The notes under the pieces: model-generated | The model's database searches: none | What the model was told of the DNA's origin: nothing | Seen by the model: only the letters and a program-made list of their open reading frames with translations | NCBI RefSeq assembly: GCF_013365535.1 | Contig: NZ_CP053590.1 | Coordinates: 4,082,501-4,146,500, forward strand | DNA from: Aquimarina sp. TRL1 | GTDB taxonomy: Bacteria > Bacteroidota > Bacteroidia > Flavobacteriales > Flavobacteriaceae | DNA: 64,000 nucleotides | Direction: 5' to 3' | Shown: one piece after another, positions 53,312 to 61,099 of the stretch | Numbering within the stretch: the stretch's first letter is position 1 | Layout: each line of letters begins with the position of its first letter | Program-made: the position numbers and the translations under genes

Positions 53312-56300
53312 ATGGAAACGATTACATCTCGTGTTACTTCTGGAGCAGGAGTACACGAAAACCAGGGGATTTTATCCAAAATTCCCGGTAATACTTTTTC
53401 GCGTTCAACAATTTCTCATTTAAGTTTATTAGATCAACATCTTTTTCAAAGATTTGGACAAGGACCGATTACACAAGTTCCTTATAGGTGTATGCACCAT
53501 GCATTTGAAGCTCAGGTGCTAGCAAACCCTACAGCAATTGCTGCGGTACATAAGGATCAGGAAATCACCTATGAAGATTTGAACAATCAGGCGAATATGC
53601 TTGCGGCGGAATTAATTGACAAAGGAGTAAAACCAGGAGATAACGTAGGGGTTTTTGTTCAGCGTTCTATTCCTATGCTTGTAGGGATTTTGGCAACTCT
53701 TAAAGTTGGAGCAGCCTATGCTCCCCAGCATATAGGAGTCGCCCCGGAAGAACAATTACGATATGTAATGGACTCAGCTTCCATCCAATGTATACTAACA
53801 ATATCAGAGTTTCAGCATTTGGTTCCCAAACAAGAAAACGGGGTGCAAATTGTAATAGATACGTTTTTGAAATCTGCAAAGACAAAAAAGAAATCGTATC
53901 AAAACCCTGATATAGAAGTTTCCGGAGATCATGTTTGTTACATCATTTTTACTTCAGGAACGACAGGTATGCCTAATGGAGTACAGGTGACACATAAAAA
54001 TGCATGTAATATACTTTTAACAGATCCGGGAAATTTAGGCATGAGACCAGGGCTTAAAGTAGGGCAAATTTTAAGTATCGCCTTTGATATGTCTGTATGG
54101 GAGATTCTAGGGTGTTTAGGAAATGGAGCTACTCTGGTAATCAGAGGAAAAAACATCCAGGAAACGGTGAGTAAAGTAGATATTGTAATTTCTACCCCAA
54201 CAATATTGAGTTCTTTAGATGTATCGCTTTGCAAAAATGTTCGCGTAGCCGCAGTAGCAGGAGAACCGTGTCCAAGAGTTCTTGCCGAAAAATGGAGTGC
54301 ATTTTGTGCTTTTTATAATTCATGCGGACCTACTGAAGTGACTATTATTAATACTGCACAACGCTTTTTTCCTACAGATGATGTCTTATCTATAGGGAAA
54401 CCAACTCCTAATAATACAGTGTATATCCTGGATGAAAACATGAAACCATGCGCTATTGGCGAAATTGGAGAAATGTGGGCAGGAGGAGATTGTGTATCTG
54501 CAGGATATATTAATAATGAGGAATTGAATAAGACAAGATATGCAGATGATCCTTTTTTAGGAAATGGACGAAAAATGTTTAGAACACGAGATCTTGGAAA
54601 ATGGACTTCTGATGGAGAGTTAGAGCATTTTGGGAGAACAGACGATCAGGTAAAAATATGTGGATTTAGAGTAGAATTAGATTCAGTATCCTCAATAATA
54701 GAAAAAATGCCTGAATGTAAGCGGGCGGTAACCCTGAAGGTTGATAACCGTACACTAGCTTCTTTTGTCAGTCCGAAAGAAATGGATATAGAGGCAGTAA
54801 AGAAAGAAGTCGCAGGAGCCCTGCCTTACTATTGTGTCCCGGAAATTGTTATTCCTATGGATGAACTCCCAAAAACCGGAAGAGGAAAAATAGACAAGCG
54901 TCTATTGTTGAAACAAATAGAAAATAATAAAGAAAATACAGTAATAAATTCAACTAAAAAACCAGAGGTGATTACCGAAGTAAAGAATAACGTACATACT
55001 GAGAAAAAATACAAAGAAGAAAGTATCCCCGATCTTTCTTTAGTAGAATTGCCTCCGCAACAAAATGCCTGGAAAAGAGCATGGAAGGGAGAAACTTTAA
55101 TGCATTATTACAGGTTGATGGTTTTGGCATTTTTGGTGAATATCGGGATCATAATTTATGGAGCTACCTCCGGAGATTGGTGGAACCCTGAAGCCCTTCG
55201 ATTGGATCTACTGTCCAAAATGGCAATTACCAATTTTACGATAGGAATTCTCATGCGGCAGCAATACATTATCAACTTTTTGTTCTGGGTTGCTACCAGT
55301 ATTCCTACTTCCTGGCCGCTTTCCATTCGTAGAAGAGCCGGAAAAGTATATCACTTTGGAGGATTGCATATCGGAGGAACAGTTAGTGGTACATTATGGT
55401 TTATCCTATTTGTAGGTTCTCTGTATTATGAGTTTTTTAATGGAGCCAGTCAGGTAGCTAAGAGTATTCCGTTATTATGGGTGACAACTACATTATCTGC
55501 CTTACTTGTATTCATTATCATCATGGCATTACCAAAATTACGTGCTAAATTCCATAATAGTTTTGAACAAGTACATCGCTTTGGAGGATGGTCTGCCTTA
55601 TTTTTATTCTGGGTACAAACACTGGTTTTTCTCGGAGTCAATGCAGAAGAACAAACAATATTTCAGGCTGTTGTAGATTCGTATAGCTTTTGGTTATTAG
55701 TCGTAATTACAGTAAGTATTGCGTTGCCTTGGTTGCGATTAAAAAAGGTAAAAGTAGATATGACGAGACCTTCTAATCATGTCGTATTGGCACGATTTAA
55801 TTATGGAACAACTCCTTTTGCAGGTTCATCAACTACAATTAGTAGAAGTCCATTAATGGAATGGCACGCTTTTGCGAATGTACCGGAACCAGGGAGAGAT
55901 GGTTTTAGATTAACTATTTCCAGAGCAGGTGACTGGACAGGAGATCTAATTGATGATTTACCAGAACATGTATGGGTAAAAGGAATTACCACCGCAGGAG
56001 TTGGAAATATAGATCAATTATTCAAAAAAGTAGTATGGGTTGCAACAGGGAGTGGAATAGGACCTTGTTTACCACATATGCTTTCTCAAGAAGTTCCATC
56101 TCGATTGGTATGGGCTACCAGAAACCCAAGAAAGACCTATGGAAATGAATTAGTTGATGAAATTCTGGAAGTACAGCCGGATGCTATTATCTGGAATACA
56201 GATACTGAAGGAAAACCAGATATGGTCAAATTAGCGTATAAAGCATATAAAGACTTTGGAGCAGAAGCAGTTATATGTATATCGAATAAGAAACTGACCT

Positions 56301-56365
56301 GGCAAGTAGTTTACGGAATGGAGAGTAGAGGAATCCCTGCTTATGGAGCTATTTGGGATTCATAA
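53312..56365 (+). CDS. TmpL-like fusion: adenylation domain, six membrane helices, FAD/NAD reductase domain
   Basis: A 1017-residue protein. Residues about 55-535 are an NRPS-type adenylation domain: IIFTSGTTGMPNG (A3, 211-223), AFDMSVWE (A4, with the Asp that holds an amino group), NSCGPTE (A5), FGRTDDQVKICGFRVEL (A8) and the catalytic Lys of GRGKIDKR (K527, A10). No carrier-protein motif follows; a charged linker (535-590) leads to six predicted helices between about 599 and 808, with His681, His686 and His755 near or in them. Residues 820-1017 resemble a ferredoxin-reductase-like unit: SPLMEWHAFA (FAD) and VATGSGIGPCLPH (NAD). The fungal protein TmpL has this architecture and acts in redox homeostasis. 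The substrate is unknown. Probably first large gene of an operon with the hydratase and barrel-like protein. Confidence 0.85.
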   Translation: METITSRVTSGAGVHENQGILSKIPGNTFSRSTISHLSLLDQHLFQRFGQGPITQVPYRCMHHAFEAQVLANPTAIAAVHKDQEITYEDLNNQANMLAAELIDKGVKPGDNVGVFVQRSIPMLVGILATLKVGAAYAPQHIGVAPEEQLRYVMDSASIQCILTISEFQHLVPKQENGVQIVIDTFLKSAKTKKKSYQNPDIEVSGDHVCYIIFTSGTTGMPNGVQVTHKNACNILLTDPGNLGMRPGLKVGQILSIAFDMSVWEILGCLGNGATLVIRGKNIQETVSKVDIVISTPTILSSLDVSLCKNVRVAAVAGEPCPRVLAEKWSAFCAFYNSCGPTEVTIINTAQRFFPTDDVLSIGKPTPNNTVYILDENMKPCAIGEIGEMWAGGDCVSAGYINNEELNKTRYADDPFLGNGRKMFRTRDLGKWTSDGELEHFGRTDDQVKICGFRVELDSVSSIIEKMPECKRAVTLKVDNRTLASFVSPKEMDIEAVKKEVAGALPYYCVPEIVIPMDELPKTGRGKIDKRLLLKQIENNKENTVINSTKKPEVITEVKNNVHTEKKYKEESIPDLSLVELPPQQNAWKRAWKGETLMHYYRLMVLAFLVNIGIIIYGATSGDWWNPEALRLDLLSKMAITNFTIGILMRQQYIINFLFWVATSIPTSWPLSIRRRAGKVYHFGGLHIGGTVSGTLWFILFVGSLYYEFFNGASQVAKSIPLLWVTTTLSALLVFIIIMALPKLRAKFHNSFEQVHRFGGWSALFLFWVQTLVFLGVNAEEQTIFQAVVDSYSFWLLVVITVSIALPWLRLKKVKVDMTRPSNHVVLARFNYGTTPFAGSSTTISRSPLMEWHAFANVPEPGRDGFRLTISRAGDWTGDLIDDLPEHVWVKGITTAGVGNIDQLFKKVVWVATGSGIGPCLPHMLSQEVPSRLVWATRNPRKTYGNELVDEILEVQPDAIIWNTDTEGKPDMVKLAYKAYKDFGAEAVICISNKKLTWQVVYGMESRGIPAYGAIWDS

Positions 56366-56451
56366 ATCAAGAGATTTCTTTTACTAAACAAATCGTCGAT
56401 TTTCCTATCGAGAAGCAGCTCGAAAAAATCCAAATAAAAGAATAAATAATA

Positions 56452-56503
56452 GCATAAGTAATTGCGACAGGTATCTATCTAACGTACCCTGGGATTGTTA
56501 TGC
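56452..56503 (+). other. Imperfect hairpin before the enoyl-CoA hydratase gene
   Basis: GCATAA (56452-56457) pairs with TTATGC (56498-56503), and inside CAGGTA (56468-56473) pairs with TACCCTG (56485-56491) with one bulge. There is no T tract, and the hydratase ATG follows 15 bp later. It may modulate translation or protect the downstream message. Confidence 0.35.
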
Positions 56504-56518
56504 ATAAAAAAATAAAAA

Positions 56519-57304
56519 ATGAATATAAAAGTAGAAAAAGAAAGGAGGGTGGTCATTATTACACTGGACAGACCCCAAGCATTGAATGCTTTGAATACTC
56601 CTTTGATGAATGAATTAGTTGCAGTAATGCAACAATATGACAAAGATCCAGAAGTAGGTTGTTTTGTTGTTACAGGATCAGAAAAAGCATTTGCGGCAGG
56701 AGCAGATATAAAAGAAATGAATACAAAAACATACCTGGATATGTTTCATGAAGATTATTTCGCCGGATGGGAGCAGTTTACTGCAATCCGAACTCCAAAA
56801 ATTGCAGCTGTTTCCGGATATGCCTTAGGTGGAGGATGTGAGTTAGCCATGATGTGTGATATTATATATGCATCAGATTCTGCCAAATTTGGACAACCGG
56901 AAATTAAGCTGGGAGTAATTCCTGGTATTGGAGGAACGCAGCGTCTTACAAAATCTATTGGCAAAGCAAAAGCAATGGATATGATCTTAACAGGAAGAAT
57001 GATGGGAGCAGAAGAAGCAGAAAGTGCAGGTCTGGTTGCTAAGATTTTTCCCAAGGAAACCTTGCTAGAAGAAGTAAAATCGATCGCAGATAATATTGCT
57101 TCATATAGTAAAACCTCTGTTATGATTGCCAAAGAAGCTGTTGACAGAGCACTGGAAATGGGGCTTAGAGAAGGAATCCTGTATGAAAGGAGAGTCTTTC
57201 ATGCATTATTTGCTACAGAAGATCAAAAAGAAGGAATGCAAGCTTTTATAGAGAAAAGAACACCAAGTTTTGGTAAAAGCCCGGTAAGCAATACTTCTTA
57301 TTAA
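56519..57304 (+). CDS. Enoyl-CoA hydratase
   Basis: Crotonase-fold enzyme adding water across trans-2-enoyl-CoA in beta-oxidation or related pathways. The 261-residue product has the oxyanion-hole segments [11 protein letters not shown] and [18 protein letters not shown], and both catalytic Glu residues of the short-chain hydratases, in GGGCELAM and in [18 protein letters not shown]. It most resembles mitochondrial-type ECHS1/FadB hydratase units. It lies 153 bp after the TmpL-like gene on the same strand; whether both act on one CoA-linked substrate is an open question. Confidence 0.93.
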   Translation: MNIKVEKERRVVIITLDRPQALNALNTPLMNELVAVMQQYDKDPEVGCFVVTGSEKAFAAGADIKEMNTKTYLDMFHEDYFAGWEQFTAIRTPKIAAVSGYALGGGCELAMMCDIIYASDSAKFGQPEIKLGVIPGIGGTQRLTKSIGKAKAMDMILTGRMMGAEEAESAGLVAKIFPKETLLEEVKSIADNIASYSKTSVMIAKEAVDRALEMGLREGILYERRVFHALFATEDQKEGMQAFIEKRTPSFGKSPVSNTSY

Positions 57305-57363
57305 GTATAAATCACAAACATTTTTTTAAACCATTAAAATTTAATTATAAATAAAAACTAATC

Positions 57364-58086
57364 ATGAAAAAGATTTTAATCATCACATTAACACTATTTA
57401 CTTTTTGTTCATACGCTCAGGAAAAGAAAGAAAAGAAAAAAGCAACGTTCGCTACAAAAATTATCCAGAATAGTGTTGCAGGTTTTTCTCCTATCTTTTT
57501 TGGAAGTTTTGAAACCAATAAGAATTTTGATATTACTATTTATAGTGTTTTTTGGACAAACACGTCTTTTGGTAATCCGGATGCAGGAAGTGATTTATTA
57601 CTAGAAACTGGTATCGGATTAGGTTTTAAGTTATTGGATAACCATATGTTTTTGAATCCTAGTATTGGATTTGGACATGGTAAATTCTTTTCAGATAATA
57701 AGGCAACACAAGTTGGAGAGGGGATTATCCCTAATGTATATATGGCATATAACAAAGGACTACTGGACTTTGAAGGGTATGTTGCATATTATAAATCATT
57801 AAGAGATAAGTCATCGATCAACACAAAAGATTATTTTCTTCACTGGTTAGCCCCTGGGATCAACGTTAGTGATCGTTTAGTATTGGGCGCTTTTTATGAA
57901 TCCTTAGGGATAACAAATCAGGAAAATAATGCAGATGATTTACAGATTTATAGATTCTTTGGAGGATCTGTAAAGCTTAAATTTGATAAAGGCATCGCAT
58001 TTAGACTTTCGGCAGGGGCAAACCTGGATACTGATATAGGTGATTGGGATGAATTCTATAAAGTATCTGCTTTTATTCCTCTGTAA
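57364..58086 (+). CDS. Exported barrel-like protein, unknown function
   Basis: A 240-residue protein with signal peptide (MKKILIITLTLFTFCSYAQ), a Lys/Glu-rich stretch, then alternating strands typical of outer-membrane barrels (ITIYSVFWTNTSFGNP, LLETGIGLGFKLLDNHMFLNPSIGFGHGKFF, IAFRLSAGANLD). I do not recognise a named family with certainty. It starts 59 bp after the hydratase and is closed by a strong terminator, so it is the last gene of the TmpL-like operon. A transport role for the operon's product or substrate would be a guess. Confidence 0.7.
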   Translation: MKKILIITLTLFTFCSYAQEKKEKKKATFATKIIQNSVAGFSPIFFGSFETNKNFDITIYSVFWTNTSFGNPDAGSDLLLETGIGLGFKLLDNHMFLNPSIGFGHGKFFSDNKATQVGEGIIPNVYMAYNKGLLDFEGYVAYYKSLRDKSSINTKDYFLHWLAPGINVSDRLVLGAFYESLGITNQENNADDLQIYRFFGGSVKLKFDKGIAFRLSAGANLDTDIGDWDEFYKVSAFIPL

Positions 58087-58130
58087 CGTATTCTTATGCG
58101 TGTTAATTTATTCTTTTCTTAAAGAATGGA

Positions 58131-58157
58131 AAAGGCTACCAATCGGTAGCCTTTTTT
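58131..58157. terminator. Terminator of the TmpL-like operon
   Basis: AAAGGCTACC (58131-58140) and GGTAGCCTTT (58145-58154) form a perfect 10-bp stem with AATC loop and a T tract to 58157. Being symmetrical it may also stop the minus-strand miaE gene. Confidence 0.9.
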
Positions 58158-58196
58158 TATTTCAATAGAGTATCAACAAACACTACTTCATGTAGG

Positions 58197-58778
58197 TTAA
58201 CCGTGGACCGTTTCTTTAGTTCCTAGGTTCTTCATGATTTCTGCTTCATACGTAAGAAGATCCTGCCATTTTTTATCTACTTCAGTACGATCACCATATT
58301 TTCGAGCAAAATTCAAAAACATAGTATAGTGGTTTGCTTCACTAACCATTAGCTTCTTATAGAATTCACGGAGCTCTTTATCTTCTAGTTTTTTTGATAA
58401 TAACCTGAAACGCTCACAGCTTCTAGCTTCTATAAGAGCTGCATAAAGAAGTCTGTGAACAAGCTGGGTAGTCCGGCTACCTCCTTTGGGGAAAAATTTC
58501 AGCAATTGAATAACATAATCGTCTTTTCGGTCTCTGCCTAGAACAAGTCCTCTTTCTAGGATTCTGTCATGCACCATCTGAAAATGACTAATTTCTTCTT
58601 TTACCAGTTTTACCATTTCCTGGACAAGTTCTGTGTATTCTGGGAAACTGACAATTAGTGATATTGCTGTAGAAGTGGCTTTTTGTTCACAAAAAGCATG
58701 ATCAGTAAGAATTTCCTCAATGTTTTTTTCTACAATGTTAACCCATCTGGGGTCTGTTGGAAGTTTTAAACCTAACAT
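58197..58778 (-). CDS. miaE: MiaE, tRNA 2-methylthio-N6-isopentenyladenosine hydroxylase
   Basis: Non-haem diiron monooxygenase that hydroxylates the isopentenyl group of ms2i6A37 in tRNA, using O2. The 193-residue ferritin-like helical bundle shows carboxylate/His ligands in KEEISHFQMVHD, LIEARSCERF and VSEANHYTMF. Length is normal. It lies 50 bp after the dnaX tail on the same strand. Hydroxylation depends on oxygen, so the tRNA state can report aerobic growth. Confidence 0.93.
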   Translation of the reverse strand: MLGLKLPTDPRWVNIVEKNIEEILTDHAFCEQKATSTAISLIVSFPEYTELVQEMVKLVKEEISHFQMVHDRILERGLVLGRDRKDDYVIQLLKFFPKGGSRTTQLVHRLLYAALIEARSCERFRLLSKKLEDKELREFYKKLMVSEANHYTMFLNFARKYGDRTEVDKKWQDLLTYEAEIMKNLGTKETVHG

Positions 58779-58828
58779 TCTTTTCTTTTTTATATGGATA
58801 CAGATCGGAAAGTGTGCGTGAGAAAAGA

Positions 58829-59518
58829 TTAAATATCAAGATCAAATATGGATCTCAATTTATCAATCAATGGATTCTTTTCTCGTAGTTTTTCGTATTT
58901 GTCCTGAGGTGTAAAAGCATATCTTTTTGCCTCAGCTTCATTTACTGTTATAATTAATTCGATACTGTAATTTCTTAGTTTTTTGTAAAGATACTGCAAT
59001 AATCCAGATTGAGCAGCTTCGAGATCTTCCTTCATAGAATAGTTCGGAAGTGTAAGGTGTATTTCTTTCCCTTGTAAAGTTGGCGTATTCATAGCGAACA
59101 TAGACCCGACGATTCGTTCTCCTTTTTTATCTTGTAATTGACCATAATGTTTCCAGCATTTAATCATTTCTTCTTCTGTGAAATCTTCATATGGAAGGTT
59201 ACTCGGGTCAATTACCTCTTCTTGCTTATTAAGGATATGTTCCTTTTTTTGTCGGATACTGTTAAGAGAAAGCCCGGATGATTTTCTGTCTTTTCTGTTT
59301 AGTAATGGAACTTTTATTTCAGGTGTTGGAGGAGAAACTGTTTTTACTTCGGTACTGTCCTCAGAAGAAACTTTATTTTCTGTAGAAGGTGCAGTGGTGG
59401 TGTGCTCAGGATCCGCTTTCTGTTTTGCTGTAGATGAACTTTTTTCTATTTCCCCATTTCTGAAAAAAGAAGGAGGAATTATATATGGCTGGTTCCTACG
59501 TATTTTTTTTTTCTCCAT
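58829..59518 (-). CDS. dnaX: DnaX tail: tau-specific C-terminal region, out of frame with dnaX
   Basis: This 229-codon frame holds the part of DnaX missing from the upstream frame: a Ser/Thr/Lys/Pro-rich linker (about 20-100) and a C-terminal domain (about 110-229, YEDFTEEEMIKCWKHYGQLQ to RSIFDLDI) equivalent to tau domain V, which binds the polymerase alpha subunit. The first codons, MEKKKIRRNQPYIIPPS, read through the same ten-A run in the +1 frame relative to dnaX and match the usual join point. An own start at ATG 59518 is possible; a frameshift or transcript slippage making one tau protein of about 580 residues is more likely. Confidence 0.8.
   Translation of the reverse strand: MEKKKIRRNQPYIIPPSFFRNGEIEKSSSTAKQKADPEHTTTAPSTENKVSSEDSTEVKTVSPPTPEIKVPLLNRKDRKSSGLSLNSIRQKKEHILNKQEEVIDPSNLPYEDFTEEEMIKCWKHYGQLQDKKGERIVGSMFAMNTPTLQGKEIHLTLPNYSMKEDLEAAQSGLLQYLYKKLRNYSIELIITVNEAEAKRYAFTPQDKYEKLREKNPLIDKLRSIFDLDI
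59496..59518 (-). promoter_or_regulatory. Run of ten A in dnaX: slippery site for tau/gamma synthesis
   Basis: On the minus strand GGAG is followed by ten A (59512-59503) and TACGTAG. In the dnaX frame the stop comes two codons after the run. Losing one A (or adding two) in the transcript, or a +1 ribosome shift, joins dnaX to the tail frame. In Thermus, a run of nine A in dnaX is used for transcriptional slippage; E. coli uses ribosomal frameshifting on A AAA AAG. A sequencing error in the run cannot be excluded by eye. Confidence 0.6.
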
Positions 59519-60578
59519 CCTGAGGGTTCAAGATAGAGGCTAATTGCATGAGGCATAATTCTACGAGCAATCGTTGATTTCTACTCGATTTATATTTTAA
59601 ATCACAATCATTGGCAAGATCAATTCCTCGAATCAAAAAGGGGTGAGGAACTTTTTGTGATTGTTCCTGATATTTAGCTTTGGTTTGTTCTCCTACTTCT
59701 AATAATTGAATGGTAGCTGGATTTTTGCAAACTAATAAATCTCTGAAGTGAGAAGCTAAACCGGCAATAAAATGATGCCCGTCAAATCCCTGAGATAAAA
59801 TATGATTGAATGTTAGTAGTAGGTTAGGAATATCATTAGAAAGGATAAGATCAGTAACTTTGAAATAAGTTTCGTAGTCTAAAACATTCAGGTTTTCAGT
59901 TACCGCTTGTCTGGTGAGGTTTTTTCCACTAAAACTGACGACTCTGTCAAAAATAGATAATGCATCTCTCATAGCACCATCTGCTTTTTGAGCAATTATC
60001 TGCAAAGCATCTTCATCTGCTTCGATTCCTTCTCTTTTTGCTACTTCCATTAAATGCATCTTAGCATCAGTAACTGTGATTCTTTTGAAATCAAATATTT
60101 GACACCGGGATAGAATGGTAGGAATTATTTTATGCTTTTCTGTTGTAGCTAAAATAAAAATAGCATGTTTAGGAGGTTCCTCCAGAGTTTTTAGAAAAGC
60201 ATTAAAAGCAGCCTGAGATAACATATGTACCTCATCAATGATATATACTTTATATTTTCCAACCTGAGGAGGAATACGAACCTGGTCTATAAGACTTCGT
60301 ATATCATCTACAGAGTTGTTAGAAGCAGCATCTAGCTCGAAAATATTAAAGGCAAAATCTTCATCCGGATTTTCATTACCATCCTGATTAATTGTTTTTG
60401 CCAGAATTCGGGCACAAGAAGTTTTTCCAACTCCTCTCGGACCTGTAAATAGTAGAGCTTGTGCCAAATGGTTATTGTCTATAGCATTTAGTAGCGTATT
60501 GGTTATAGCCTGTTGCCCCACAACATCCTTAAATGTTTGGGGTCTGTATTTACGTGCTGATACTATAAAGTGTTCCAT
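59496..60578 (-). CDS. dnaX: DNA polymerase III gamma subunit / N-terminal part of tau
   Basis: Clamp-loader ATPase. The start at ATG 60578 gives EHFIVSARKYRPQTFKDVVG; a further upstream ATG adds nine atypical residues. The frame codes 360 residues: Walker A GPRGVGKTSC, a shortened zinc-module region, Walker B YIIDEVHMLS, sensor 1 LATTEKHKI, and the lid and collar domains (to about 350). It then reads through ten A (59503-59512) and stops at TAG 59498-59496. The product corresponds to gamma. The C-terminal tau part continues in another frame. Confidence 0.93.
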   Translation of the reverse strand: MEHFIVSARKYRPQTFKDVVGQQAITNTLLNAIDNNHLAQALLFTGPRGVGKTSCARILAKTINQDGNENPDEDFAFNIFELDAASNNSVDDIRSLIDQVRIPPQVGKYKVYIIDEVHMLSQAAFNAFLKTLEEPPKHAIFILATTEKHKIIPTILSRCQIFDFKRITVTDAKMHLMEVAKREGIEADEDALQIIAQKADGAMRDALSIFDRVVSFSGKNLTRQAVTENLNVLDYETYFKVTDLILSNDIPNLLLTFNHILSQGFDGHHFIAGLASHFRDLLVCKNPATIQLLEVGEQTKAKYQEQSQKVPHPFLIRGIDLANDCDLKYKSSRNQRLLVELCLMQLASILNPQDGEKKNT

Positions 60579-60706
60579 CGCTACAAAGTTAAAAATTGAT
60601 TGCAAAAAATAAATTTAGCACACTATATTTTCTAGCGAGTTATTAACAGTGTTGGTATTTTGCATAAAGATTTGCAGGATCGTCGTCTGATTTTATGTAA
60701 TTATAC

Positions 60707-60714
60707 TATTTTTG
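60707..60714 (+). promoter_or_regulatory. -7 box of rnpB
   Basis: TATTTTTG (60707-60714) matches TAnnTTTG and ends 6 bp before the mature-like RNA 5' end. A TTG at proper -33 distance is not seen. Confidence 0.5.
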
Positions 60715-60718
60715 CGCC

Positions 60719-61026
60719 ATGCAGATCACCTTATCGCTGTTCTGATGCTTCAGAAGAGAGGAAAGTCCGGACACCATAGCGCAGTATAGCGGGTAACGCC
60801 CGTCCGTCGAAAGACGAGGACAAGTGCAACAGAAAGAATGTACAGGTAATGCTGTAGTGAAATCAGGTAAACTCTATATGGTGCAACGTCATGTATACCG
60901 ACTTTTAAGGGTTGCGCGCCCGATGTCGGAGGGTAGGCGGTTGGAGTTAACAAGTAATTGTTAATCTAGATAAATGATAAGGAGCTTTATTAATAAAGTT
61001 ACAGAATCCGGCTTATGATCTGCTTT
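60719..61026 (+). ncRNA. rnpB: RNase P RNA (bacterial, class A type)
   Basis: Catalytic RNA that removes 5' leaders from tRNA precursors. Conserved parts are present in order: GAGGAAAGTCCGG (60758-60770), ACAGAAAG (60829-60836), GAGGGTAGGC region near 60928-60938 and ACAGAATCCGGCTTA (61001-61015). The 5' GCAGATCA (60721-60728) pairs with the 3' TGATCTGC (61016-61023), closing helix P1. Ends are set by that helix and are approximate. It is followed by a terminator at 61044. Confidence 0.95.
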
Positions 61027-61043
61027 TATTTTTTTGAATATAT

Positions 61044-61078
61044 AAAAAGAGGCTGCCTACACAGACAGCCTCTTTTTT
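61044..61078. terminator. Terminator between rnpB and the chitinase gene
   Basis: A run of A, GAGGCTG (61049-61055), a 10-nt loop, CAGCCTC (61066-61072) and a T tract. Symmetrical; can serve both rnpB and the convergent chitinase gene. Confidence 0.85.
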
Positions 61079-61099
61079 CTTTCCTAACAATTAAAATTA

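Noticed and set aside
53850..54900. Possibility that the adenylation protein is a normal NRPS module
   Set aside because: No condensation domain and no carrier motif (GGxS type) follow the A10 Lys; the chain goes into a linker and membrane helices instead.
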